Assembly (NCBI GenBank): GCA_963749515.1
Contig: CAVVMR010000010.1
Location: 186,001 to 250,000 of the forward strand
From: Gaiellasilicea sp963749515
Lineage (GTDB): Bacteria; Actinomycetota; Thermoleophilia; Gaiellales; Gaiellaceae
DNA: 64,000 nucleotides
Reading direction: 5' to 3'
Positions 33,820 through 41,577 of this stretch are shown here, piece by piece. The translations under genes were made by a program, and so were the position numbers. Each line of letters opens with the position of its first letter. Position 1 is the first letter of the stretch. Under the pieces are notes generated by a model. It was not told the DNA's origin, ran no database searches, and was given only the letters and a program-made list of their open reading frames with translations.

Positions 33820-35037
33820 GTGGCTGGGCGCGCGAGCATGGGGGCGATAGTCGGCGTGGTCGTCGTGCTCGCGGCCGCACTCACCGCCGGCGCCGCCAGC
33901 GAGCGTGCCGCGGCTTGCCCGACTCCCAAGCTTCTACCGGCCTCGCTGAAGCGCCCACCTGCCGGCGCGAGCGCGACCCGGCTCGCGAACTTCATGCTCG
34001 CGCTGCCGCAGCGGAAGCCCTGCGACGTCAATCTGTTCACGTCCAGGTTCGACGCCAGGACGCCGCCGGTGCCGGCGTTCTACCCCGACGGCTCGGTCAT
34101 GAAGCCGGCGGCGGGTCCGGTGCCGACCGAGGCGAGCGTTCGAATCCAGCTGATCGAGCACTTCGATGGGTCGACGCTCAAGCCATCCGCACTCGCGCTC
34201 TTCGACCGTCCCGACCTGAAGGCAAAGCTGCCCGATCCGACACTGCGCGCCGCTCTCGCCTCCCTCCGCGGCACGATCGCAGAGCCGGTGATCGGCAATT
34301 TCCTCTCGCGCAGCTATTCCGTGGCGCCTCGCTTTTGCAACTGCTTGCCCAACAAGCTCGGGATCGCAGCGGCAACCGACTCGGGCCGGGTGATCTTCTT
34401 CAACGCGCGCTACCAGTACGAGCACTTCGCTGCCTTCAGCGGGATTCTGGCGCACGAGATCCTCCACCAGTTCCCGACCAGCGCAACGCCGGCGGAGGAA
34501 GTGCTCCTCAACACGATGACGGCGCTCGTGGCGATGCAGATCCTGAACCGCCAGCCCGAGCTGGCGAGCATGGGCACCGAGCTCACGCGTTATATGAACG
34601 ACTGGCGGCACATGCTCATCAACTCGCGGGCACCCGGCTCCTCGCGAAGCGCGGTCGTCGCGCCCAACGGCAAGGGCACCGCGCCGGGCAGTGCGTTGAG
34701 CCGGCCGGATCTCTGGCAGCACGCGGCGTACTTTCATTTTCTCGGCCGTGCTGCCGACCCCGCCGCCACCCGACCCGCACCACCCGTGCTGGCGACCGTC
34801 CTTCGCAAGGTGCTCGCCCCGGGTGCTGCCCTGCCGAGCCCACTCACCTTCGGGTTGAAGACCTCCCAGGCACTCTCGCCGCTGAACGACACGTGGATGA
34901 CGCCGGTCGATCGCCTGCGAATCAGCGTCCTGCTCGGGCTCGTCTCGGTCGAGGAAATCCTCAAGTACACCGGGCTCACGCGACCGAAGGCGATCGCGGC
35001 CTTCAGGCTGGCGCCGATCCTGGCCGCCATGAAGTAG
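33820..35037 (+). CDS. Secreted putative zinc metallopeptidase (HEXXH), family unrecognised
   Basis: A 405-residue exported protein with signal peptide MGAIVGVVVVLAAALTAGA. The central SGILAHEILHQFPTSATPAEE contains HEILH, a zinc HEXXH motif, with Glu residues downstream that could be the third ligand. Upstream is GTIAEPVIGNFLSRSYSVAPRFCNCLPNKL (in parts; C-x-C pair). A Pro/Ala-rich region and a C-terminal helical part follow. GTG 33820 is supported by GGAGG and the promoter; the frame is open 53 codons further back into the promoter, which I reject. I do not recognise the family. The peptidase role is inferred from the motif and export signal only. Confidence 0.7.
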   Translation: MAGRASMGAIVGVVVVLAAALTAGAASERAAACPTPKLLPASLKRPPAGASATRLANFMLALPQRKPCDVNLFTSRFDARTPPVPAFYPDGSVMKPAAGPVPTEASVRIQLIEHFDGSTLKPSALALFDRPDLKAKLPDPTLRAALASLRGTIAEPVIGNFLSRSYSVAPRFCNCLPNKLGIAAATDSGRVIFFNARYQYEHFAAFSGILAHEILHQFPTSATPAEEVLLNTMTALVAMQILNRQPELASMGTELTRYMNDWRHMLINSRAPGSSRSAVVAPNGKGTAPGSALSRPDLWQHAAYFHFLGRAADPAATRPAPPVLATVLRKVLAPGAALPSPLTFGLKTSQALSPLNDTWMTPVDRLRISVLLGLVSVEEILKYTGLTRPKAIAAFRLAPILAAMK

Positions 35038-35045
35038 CCACCCCG

Positions 35046-35051
35046 TAGACT
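35046..35051 (+). promoter_or_regulatory. -10 hexamer of polA
   Basis: TAGACT, 7 nt before GTG 35059; no Shine-Dalgarno. Confidence 0.45.
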
Positions 35052-35058
35052 CAAACCG

Positions 35059-37650
35059 GTGTCGCCGAAGACGCTCACCGGACAGGAACTGCAGCTCGAC
35101 GACGGCCCCGCGCGGGACTCCGAGCTCTTCCTCGTCGACGGCAACAACCTCGCCTACCGAGCGTTCTTCGCGCTCCCGGAAGAGCTCGCGACGAGCGACG
35201 GCTTCCCGACGAATGCTCTCCTCGGCTTCGCGAACATGCTCTTCAAGCTGCTCTCGGACTACCGGCCCAAAGGTGTCGCGGTCGCGTGGGACTCGACACC
35301 GACGCACCGGGCCGCCGTCGCCCAGGCTGCGGATGTCGTCTACAAGGAGGGCCGGCGCGCGATGCCGGATCTCCTGCGCGAGCAGTTCCCGCACTTCCGG
35401 CCAATCGTCGAAGCGTTCGGCTACCGCAACCTGGAGTTCGAGGGCTGGGAGGCGGACGACGTTATCGCCACTCTCGCCACCCGCGCGGACGAGGCGGGCG
35501 TGAAGACCACCGTCGTCTCCACCGACCGCGACGCCTTCCAGCTCTGCTCGGCGAACATCACGCTGATGATGACGCCGCGCGGCGTCGCCGACGTGAACGT
35601 CTATACGCCGGAGCGAGTCGAGCTGCGCTACGGCATCCGGCCCGACCAGGTGCCGGACTTCATCGGCCTCAAGGGCGACTCCTCGGACAACATCCCGGGC
35701 GTTCCGGGGATCGGTGACAAGACCGCAGGGCAGCTGATCTCGCAGTACGGCTCGCTCGAGGAGGTGATCGCGCACGCCGACGAGCTCTCGCCGGCCCGGC
35801 GGAAGAACATCACGGAGTTCGCCGACCAGGCGCGCGTCTCGAAGGAGCTCGCGACGATGCGGCGCGATCTCGACCTCGACTTCGACCCGACCGGGATCGT
35901 GCTCGACGCGCCCGACCGCTCCCAGCTCCGCGAGATGTTCCGTCGCTTCGAGTTCCGCGGCCTCCTGAACCGGATCGACGACCTCGAGGACGCGATCCCC
36001 GCCGCCGTGCCGCTCCCGGTGGCCGGGACCATCGTTCCCTGGCGGGAGGGCGAGCTACCGCAGGTGCGGGGCCGGGCGGGCCTCGCGATCGTCGACGGAC
36101 GCTTCGCGCTCGCTCAGGACGACGGCGTGACGGTCGGCGCCTGGGACGAGACCCTGATTCCGCGGCTTCGCGACGCGCAGCTCGTGGCGCACGACTTCAA
36201 GTCGCTGCCGCGGCTGACGATGGCACCGGCCGACGACACGCTGATCGAGGCGTACCTGATCGAGCCTGGCCGCTCCGAGTATCTAATCGAGGATCTCCAG
36301 CGCGAGTACGGGCTCGAGGTGATCCCCGAGCCGGCGACCGAGGAGGAGACAGCGGCGCTGATCACGCGCGCCGAGGCCGCTCGCCGGCTCGCCGGCCCGA
36401 TGCGGGAGCGCGTCGTCGAGCGCGGCTCCGAGCGGCTCTACGACGAGATCGAGCTGCCGCTCACGGCCGTCCTCTCCTCGATGGAGGACGCGGGCGTCAA
36501 GATCGACACGTACCGCATGGGCGAGATCACGGCCCGTCTCGCCGACCGGGTCGAGGAGCTCGAAGCGAAGGCCTACGAGCTCGCCGGCGAGGAGTTCATG
36601 ATCGGCTCGACGCAGCAGGTGGCGCGGATCCTGTTCGAGGTGCTGGGCCTGACGCCCGGCCGCAAGGGCAAGACCGGCTACTCGACCGACACCCGCGTGC
36701 TTCGCACGATTCGCGGCGAGCACGAGATCGTCAACGTGATCGAGGAGTGGCGGGAGCTCTCGAAGCTCGTCAACACCTACCTCCGGCCGCTACCGCTGCT
36801 GATCTCGGAGCGCGACGGCCGCCTGCACACGACCTTCAACCAGGCTGCCGCCTCGACCGGCCGGCTCTCGACGACCAACCCGAACCTGCAGGCGATCCCG
36901 ATTCGCACCGAGCTCGGCCGCGAGATTCGCTCCGCCTTCGTCGCCGAGCCCGGCTACCGGCTGATCTCCGCTGACTACAGCCAGGTCGAGTTGCGCATCC
37001 TGGCGCACGTCTCGGGCGAGCCGCGGCTGCGCGATGCGTTCGCGCGCAACGAGGACATCCACACCGCGACCGCCGCCGAGGTGCTCGGCAAGGACCCGGC
37101 AACGCTCACGAAGGACGAGCGCAACGTTGCCAAGATGGTCAACTTCGGGATCATCTACGGCATCTCGTCGTTCGGCCTTTCGGAGAACCTCGAGATCCCG
37201 CGGGAGCAGGCGCAGGAGTACATCGACACCTACCTCGCGCGGTTCCCGCACGTGCAGGACTTCATCCAGCGGACGATCGAGCAGGCGGAGCGCGACGGCT
37301 ACGTGACGACGCTTCTCGGCCGGCGCCGTCCGGTCCCCGAGATCCGCGTCCGCAACCGCCAGACGCGCGCGCTCGGCGAGCGCCTTGCGGTCAACTCCGT
37401 GATGCAGGGGACGGCGGCGGACGTGATCAAGGTGGCGATGATCCGGATCCACAACCGGCTTCGCGAGGAGGGGAGAGGCGCACGGCTCGTCCTCCAGGTG
37501 CACGACGAGCTGCTGCTGGAAGCCCCCGAGACCGAGACGAGCGCGATCAAGGACCTGGTGCGCGAGGAGATGTGCGGCGCGTATCCGCTCGACCCACCGC
37601 TGGCCGTCGACGTCGGCGTCGGCGACGACTGGAACGACGCGAAGAGCTAG
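35059..37650 (+). CDS. polA: DNA polymerase I
   Basis: An 863-residue polymerase for repair and Okazaki fragment processing. The 5' nuclease domain (about 20-300) has FLVDGNNLAYRAFFA, WEADDVIAT, STDRDAFQL, GLKGDSSDNIPGVPGIGDKTA (in parts). The 3'-5' exonuclease domain (about 330-460) is degenerate: the DxE motif is missing (GLAIVDGRFALAQDDG) and AHDFKSL replaces the usual N-x3-D motif. The polymerase domain (about 480-863) has STGRLSTTNPNLQAIP, SADYSQVELRILAH, KMVNFGIIYGISSFGL and LQVHDELLLE. Proofreading is therefore unlikely, as in Taq and mycobacterial enzymes. Confidence 0.95.
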   Translation: MSPKTLTGQELQLDDGPARDSELFLVDGNNLAYRAFFALPEELATSDGFPTNALLGFANMLFKLLSDYRPKGVAVAWDSTPTHRAAVAQAADVVYKEGRRAMPDLLREQFPHFRPIVEAFGYRNLEFEGWEADDVIATLATRADEAGVKTTVVSTDRDAFQLCSANITLMMTPRGVADVNVYTPERVELRYGIRPDQVPDFIGLKGDSSDNIPGVPGIGDKTAGQLISQYGSLEEVIAHADELSPARRKNITEFADQARVSKELATMRRDLDLDFDPTGIVLDAPDRSQLREMFRRFEFRGLLNRIDDLEDAIPAAVPLPVAGTIVPWREGELPQVRGRAGLAIVDGRFALAQDDGVTVGAWDETLIPRLRDAQLVAHDFKSLPRLTMAPADDTLIEAYLIEPGRSEYLIEDLQREYGLEVIPEPATEEETAALITRAEAARRLAGPMRERVVERGSERLYDEIELPLTAVLSSMEDAGVKIDTYRMGEITARLADRVEELEAKAYELAGEEFMIGSTQQVARILFEVLGLTPGRKGKTGYSTDTRVLRTIRGEHEIVNVIEEWRELSKLVNTYLRPLPLLISERDGRLHTTFNQAAASTGRLSTTNPNLQAIPIRTELGREIRSAFVAEPGYRLISADYSQVELRILAHVSGEPRLRDAFARNEDIHTATAAEVLGKDPATLTKDERNVAKMVNFGIIYGISSFGLSENLEIPREQAQEYIDTYLARFPHVQDFIQRTIEQAERDGYVTTLLGRRRPVPEIRVRNRQTRALGERLAVNSVMQGTAADVIKVAMIRIHNRLREEGRGARLVLQVHDELLLEAPETETSAIKDLVREEMCGAYPLDPPLAVDVGVGDDWNDAKS

Positions 37651-37662
37651 ACCAGATCACCC

Positions 37663-37683
37663 CTTGTGCGGCGGAATCACAAG
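37663..37683. terminator. Hairpin between polA and rpsA
   Basis: CTTGTG (37663-37668) and CACAAG (37678-37683) with a 9-nt loop. The arms match the outer part of the two palindromes after livF. It would end polA transcripts; no T-run. Confidence 0.45.
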
Positions 37684-37719
37684 CCGGGCCGCGTTCGGTG
37701 ACCGTGCGTTGGACCTGGC

Positions 37720-37725
37720 TATACT
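37720..37725 (+). promoter_or_regulatory. -10 hexamer of rpsA
   Basis: TATACT in the context TGGCTATACT (extended -10 like), 12 nt before ATG 37738; the leader would be only about 6 nt. No good -35 is visible. Confidence 0.5.
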
Positions 37726-37737
37726 GCGCAACTCCTA

Positions 37738-39291
37738 ATGGCGAACGAGACGATAGAAAAGCCGCAGCAGGCCGAAGAAGGCGTCTGGGTCGAAGGCCCG
37801 GACGGCGACCTGATCCCCGACTACGAGTCGACCTTCCCGACGATCAACGAGGGGGAGGTCGTGCACGGCACCGTCGTGCGCGTCGACAAGGACGAGGTCC
37901 TCGTCGACATCGGCTACAAGTCCGAGGGCGTCATCCCGGTCGCCGAGCTTTCGATCCGCCGCTCGGTCAACCCGGCCGACGAGGTCTCGGTCGGTGAGGA
38001 GATCGACGCGCTCGTGCTCACGAAGGAGGACGCCGAAGGGCGCCTGATCCTCTCGAAGAAGCGCGCGCGGTTCGAGCTGGCCTGGAAGAAGATCGAGGCC
38101 GCCGCGGAGTCCGGCGAGCCGGTCATCGGCCGCGTGATCGAGGTCGTCAAGGGCGGCCTGATCCTCGACCTCGGCGTCCGCGGCTTCCTGCCCGCCTCGC
38201 TCGTCGACATCCGGCGCGTGCAGGACCTCGACGAGTTCATGGCGACCGAGCTTCGCTGCAAGGTGATCGAGCTGAACCGGTCCCGGAACAACGTCGTCCT
38301 CTCCCGTCGCGCCGTCCTCGAGGACGAGCGCAAGGACCAGCGCCAGCAGATTCTCGACCGGCTCAATCCGGGCGACGTGGTCGAGGGCACGATCTCGAAC
38401 ATCGTCGACTTCGGCGCGTTCGTCGACCTGAACGGGATGGACGGCCTGATCCACATCTCCGAGCTGTCGTGGAGCCACGTGAACCACCCGTCGGAGGTGC
38501 TCGAAATCGGCCAGGAGGTCAAGGTCAAGGTGCTCGACATCGACCGCGACCGCCAGCGCATCTCGCTCGGCCTCAAGCAGACCCAGTCGGATCCGTGGCA
38601 GCAGGTGCTCGAGAGCTACTCAGAGAACGACGTGGTCGAGGGACGCGTGACGAAGGTCGTCACCTTCGGCGCCTTCGTCGAGATCCTGCCGGGGGTCGAG
38701 GGGCTCGTGCACATCTCCGAGCTCGCGCAGCACCACGTCGAGAACCCGCGCGAGGTCGTCTCGCAGGGCGACGCGGTCAACGTGCTGATCCTCGAGGTCG
38801 ACGCCGAGCGCCGGCGCCTCTCGCTCTCGCTGAAGCGGGTCGAAGAGGGCCAGGAGCCGCTTCCGCGCGCCGACGGCGGTGAGTCGGTGCACCTGACGCC
38901 GAACCTCAACCTTTCCGAGGACGTCTTCCCGGCCGGTTCCGCGGGGCTCGACGAGGCACCGCCTCTGGAGGTCGAGGACGCTGCGGCCGAGGGGGACGCC
39001 ACGGCTGTGCTCGAGACGGAGACGCCGGCAGAGGCAGAGGCAGAAAGAGAGGTTGAAGCTGCTGCCGAGCCCGAAGCTGCCGCCGAGCCAGAGCTGGAGC
39101 CGGAGGCCGCCGCTGAGCCGGAGCTCGAGGACGCTCCCGCACCGGAGTCGGACGCTGCAGCCGAGGTCGAGCTCGAAGCCGAGTCGACCGCCGAGGCCGA
39201 AGCGGCGGCAGGCGACGAGCCGGTGGCGGAGTCGACCGTCGACGCCGACGAGGCGTCCGGCGACGAGCCCGAGCCCGAGCAGACCGCTTAG
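37738..39291 (+). CDS. rpsA: 30S ribosomal protein S1
   Basis: A 517-residue S1 protein with four S1 RNA-binding domains: about 38-105 (VVHGTVVRVDKDEVLVDIG), 123-190 (PVIGRVIEVVKGGLILDLG), 208-278 (VVEGTISNIVDFGAFVDL) and 295-365 (VVEGRVTKVVTFGAFVEIL). The typical HISELSW and LVHISELAQHH loops are in domains 3 and 4. Four domains is the actinobacterial form. The last 120 residues are a highly acidic, Ala/Glu/Pro repeat tail (EAAAEPE units). It binds mRNA at the 30S platform. coaE follows after 3 nt, the same neighbour order as in many actinobacteria. Confidence 0.95.
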   Translation: MANETIEKPQQAEEGVWVEGPDGDLIPDYESTFPTINEGEVVHGTVVRVDKDEVLVDIGYKSEGVIPVAELSIRRSVNPADEVSVGEEIDALVLTKEDAEGRLILSKKRARFELAWKKIEAAAESGEPVIGRVIEVVKGGLILDLGVRGFLPASLVDIRRVQDLDEFMATELRCKVIELNRSRNNVVLSRRAVLEDERKDQRQQILDRLNPGDVVEGTISNIVDFGAFVDLNGMDGLIHISELSWSHVNHPSEVLEIGQEVKVKVLDIDRDRQRISLGLKQTQSDPWQQVLESYSENDVVEGRVTKVVTFGAFVEILPGVEGLVHISELAQHHVENPREVVSQGDAVNVLILEVDAERRRLSLSLKRVEEGQEPLPRADGGESVHLTPNLNLSEDVFPAGSAGLDEAPPLEVEDAAAEGDATAVLETETPAEAEAEREVEAAAEPEAAAEPELEPEAAAEPELEDAPAPESDAAAEVELEAESTAEAEAAAGDEPVAESTVDADEASGDEPEPEQTA

Positions 39292-39294
39292 GCC

Positions 39295-39885
39295 GTGCCG
39301 CGGCCGATCGCGGTCGCGATCACCGGCGGCATCGGCGCCGGGAAGAGCGAGGCCCTGTACGCGTTCCAGCGTGCCGGTGCGGCCACCGTCTCCAGCGACG
39401 AGATCGTCCACCACCTGCTGCGGACGGATGCGGACGTCCGAAACGCGATCGTGACCGAGCTGGGGGAGGGAGTGCTCGGAGACGACGGTTCGATCGACCG
39501 GGCGCGGGTGGCAGACGTCGTCTTCGCCGACCGGTCGAAGCTCGACTTCCTCGAGCAGCTGCTGCATCCCCGCGTCGCGGAGGAGTACTTGACGTGGCGC
39601 GATCAGCTCGGTGAGCTGCCGAATCCGCCGGCCGTCTCGGTCACCGAAGTGCCGCTTCTGTACGAGACGGGCGGCGACAAGCGATTCGACAAGGTGGTCG
39701 TGATCACCGCGCCGGCGAAGCTGCGTGAGCAGAGACGCCGAGTCGCGCGCGACGACCGCGAGAGCAGGCTCCTGCCGGACAAGGAGAAGGTGGAGCGCGC
39801 CGACTTCTCCTACGTCAACACCGGCACCCTGGAGGAGCTCGACGCGTGGGTCGAGCAGGTGATGGCGGAGTTGACGCAGGCGTGA
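39295..39885 (+). CDS. coaE: Dephospho-CoA kinase
   Basis: A 196-residue last enzyme of coenzyme A synthesis, phosphorylating the 3'-OH of dephospho-CoA. P-loop ITGGIGAGKSEAL at about 9-21, the DxD-like SSDEIVHHLL, VTEVPLLYETGG and the LID with RRVARDDRESR are present. The GTG start is 3 nt after rpsA and the stop overlaps the transglycosylase start by 4 nt (GTGA). Confidence 0.94.
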   Translation: MPRPIAVAITGGIGAGKSEALYAFQRAGAATVSSDEIVHHLLRTDADVRNAIVTELGEGVLGDDGSIDRARVADVVFADRSKLDFLEQLLHPRVAEEYLTWRDQLGELPNPPAVSVTEVPLLYETGGDKRFDKVVVITAPAKLREQRRRVARDDRESRLLPDKEKVERADFSYVNTGTLEELDAWVEQVMAELTQA

Positions 39886-40430
39886 CCCGTCTCGGCAGCC
39901 TTGCGCTGGTCGTGCTCCTCCTCGGCGGCTTCGCGCTCTACGTCTACGAGACGGAGCCCCGCTGGTACGAGCGCCTTCGCTACCCCCTCCGTTACGAGCA
40001 GATCGTCATCGGCCACGCCGAGAACTACCACCTCGACCCGCAGCTCGTCGCCGCGGTGATCTATCAGGAGTCGAAGTTCGACGCGGATGCGGTCTCGTCA
40101 TCCGGCGCCGTGGGGCTGATGCAGCTCCTGCCGGAGACGGCGCAGGGCATCGCCGATCGCACGGGTGGCCACGGCTGGCACGAGTCGGACCTCGTCGACC
40201 CGGAGCTGAACGTCCGCTACGGCTCCTGGTACCTCCGCCACCTGCTCGACAAGTACGGCAACGAAGAGCTCGCGCTCGCCGCGTACAACGCCGGGCAGAC
40301 GAACGTCGACCGGTGGCGTGACGAGGGGAAGGGGATTCAGTTCTCGGAGACGCGGAGCTACGTCGCGCGCGTGCAGAAGCTGAAGGAGATCTACGCCGAC
40401 GCGTACCGCTCCGAGCTCGGGTTGTCCTAA
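39882..40430 (+). CDS. Soluble lytic transglycosylase (SLT domain), membrane anchored
   Basis: A 182-residue peptidoglycan lytic transglycosylase. One N-terminal helix (LALVVLLLGGFALYVY) anchors or exports it. The SLT fold has the catalytic Glu in AAVIYQESKFDADAVS (about 65), then SGAVGLMQLLPETAQGIA, LNVRYGSWYLRHLLDKYG and ALAAYNAGQTNVDRW. GTG 39882 overlaps the coaE stop. It cleaves the MurNAc-GlcNAc bond in the wall. Confidence 0.92.
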   Translation: MTRLGSLALVVLLLGGFALYVYETEPRWYERLRYPLRYEQIVIGHAENYHLDPQLVAAVIYQESKFDADAVSSSGAVGLMQLLPETAQGIADRTGGHGWHESDLVDPELNVRYGSWYLRHLLDKYGNEELALAAYNAGQTNVDRWRDEGKGIQFSETRSYVARVQKLKEIYADAYRSELGLS

Positions 40431-40433
40431 CAT
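40428..40433 (+). promoter_or_regulatory. -10 hexamer overlapping the transglycosylase stop
   Basis: TAACAT, whose first three bases are the upstream stop codon, 6 nt before ATG 40440. Confidence 0.4.
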
Positions 40434-40439
40434 TCGAGC

Positions 40440-41003
40440 ATGCGCTTCGCGATCGTTGCGATGCTCCTGGCTCTCGTCGCCGTCGTGCCCGCGCTCGCCG
40501 ACGAGCCCGAGCCCTACGTCCGCGGGTGTTCCTCGAGCGCGTACGGTGATCTCGGCCGCGGCTGGCGCGAGAACGCCGTCGTCGTCGGGCACGTCGCGTT
40601 CGTCGGCATGAGGGACGGTTACAGCAGGAGGTACCTCGACCAGCTCCGGCCGGGGAGGGCGAACCCGTTGAAGGTGCTCGTGGTCGTCGACCCGAATGCA
40701 GCGCCGACGGTGACGATCGCCACGCGCTCGCGCCCGTTTGCCTCGCTGGGCTACAACGCGATCCGCCAGAAGGACGGGACCGGCGTGCCGCTCGCGGCCG
40801 GCACCCAGAGCGTTCGCTTCCAGGCCTGCCGCCTCGTCAGCTCCCGCGAGCCCTGGAACCGCGGCACGCAGTTCCCCGGGTACTTCCTGGTAGCGCGCCC
40901 CGGCTGCGTCTATGTCGACGTTGCGACCGAGGGCACGATCATCCGCCGCGCGCTTCGCTTCGGCGTGCCGCGGTGCGCGCGGCTAACGACGCCCGACGCC
41001 TGA
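40440..41003 (+). CDS. Secreted hypothetical protein
   Basis: A 187-residue exported protein with signal peptide MRFAIVAMLLALVAVVPALA. The mature part has four Cys (near VRGCSSSAYG, FQACRLVSS, ARPGCVYVDV and PRCARL), suggesting two disulfides, and predicted beta strands (KVLVVVDPNAAPTVTIAT). I do not recognise the family. The 3' end overlaps the convergent tetR end by 21 nt. Confidence 0.75.
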   Translation: MRFAIVAMLLALVAVVPALADEPEPYVRGCSSSAYGDLGRGWRENAVVVGHVAFVGMRDGYSRRYLDQLRPGRANPLKVLVVVDPNAAPTVTIATRSRPFASLGYNAIRQKDGTGVPLAAGTQSVRFQACRLVSSREPWNRGTQFPGYFLVARPGCVYVDVATEGTIIRRALRFGVPRCARLTTPDA

Positions 41004-41534
41004 TTCGACGAGCTCGTTCAGCAGGTCGAGATCCGGAAGCTCGTCGCCGGTCGTGCGCGCGATCGCGAGGCCGTTGGCGACGAAGCTGAGGAACTGGAGC
41101 GTCACCTCGATCGGCACGTCCTCCCGGACCGCGGGGTGGAGCCGCTCGAAGCGCGAAGGCCGTTTCTCCTTCGACTCCGCGTCGAGGCGCTCGATCTGCT
41201 TGCGGAAGCGCTCCTCGGTCCGGACGCGCCTCGTGGCCTCGATCTGGACGGAGAGCCACTCGGGATCCTCGTGCACGATCGCCTCGAGCAGCGACCGGAA
41301 GCCCCGGTCCAGCCAGATCTCGACCAGGCGCTCCGACGAGCGCCCGACGACGCCGATGAACAGCGCCTCCTTGTTCTCGAAGTAGCTGAAGATCGCACCC
41401 CGCGAGAGTCCCGTCTCTTCCTCCAGGCGAGCGACGGTCGCGCCCTCGTAGCCGTGCCGTGCGAACGCGCGCTGTGCACCCTCGAGGATCTCCTCGCGGC
41501 GGCGCTGCTTGTGTTCGACCGAGACCTTGGGCAT
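40983..41534 (-). CDS. TetR-family repressor
   Basis: A 183-residue regulator. The helix-turn-helix is at about 10-55 (RREEILEGAQRAFARHGYEG, TVARLEEETGLSRGAIFSYF). The C-terminal ligand domain is helical and variable. It is divergent from an MFS transporter with 43 nt between start codons, the classical layout for a repressor of its neighbour. TAAAGT on the - strand lies 6 nt before the ATG, so its promoter overlaps the MFS promoter region. Confidence 0.92.
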   Translation of the reverse strand: MPKVSVEHKQRRREEILEGAQRAFARHGYEGATVARLEEETGLSRGAIFSYFENKEALFIGVVGRSSERLVEIWLDRGFRSLLEAIVHEDPEWLSVQIEATRRVRTEERFRKQIERLDAESKEKRPSRFERLHPAVREDVPIEVTLQFLSFVANGLAIARTTGDELPDLDLLNELVESGVGRR

Positions 41535-41539
41535 CTGCT

Positions 41540-41571
41540 CACTTTACAAAAACGTACGGACGTATTATGTT
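41540..41571. promoter_or_regulatory. tetR-MFS divergent promoter and operator region
   Basis: The + strand promoter is TTTACA (41543-41548), 17 bp, TATGTT (41566-41571), with GTG 41578 6 nt later. The - strand -10 is TAAAGT (41540-41545), 6 nt before ATG 41534. Between them lies TACG-GA-CGTA (41555-41564), a symmetric core inside AACGTACGGACGTATT, the likely TetR operator that would block both promoters. Confidence 0.65.
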
Positions 41572-41577
41572 TTCGTG

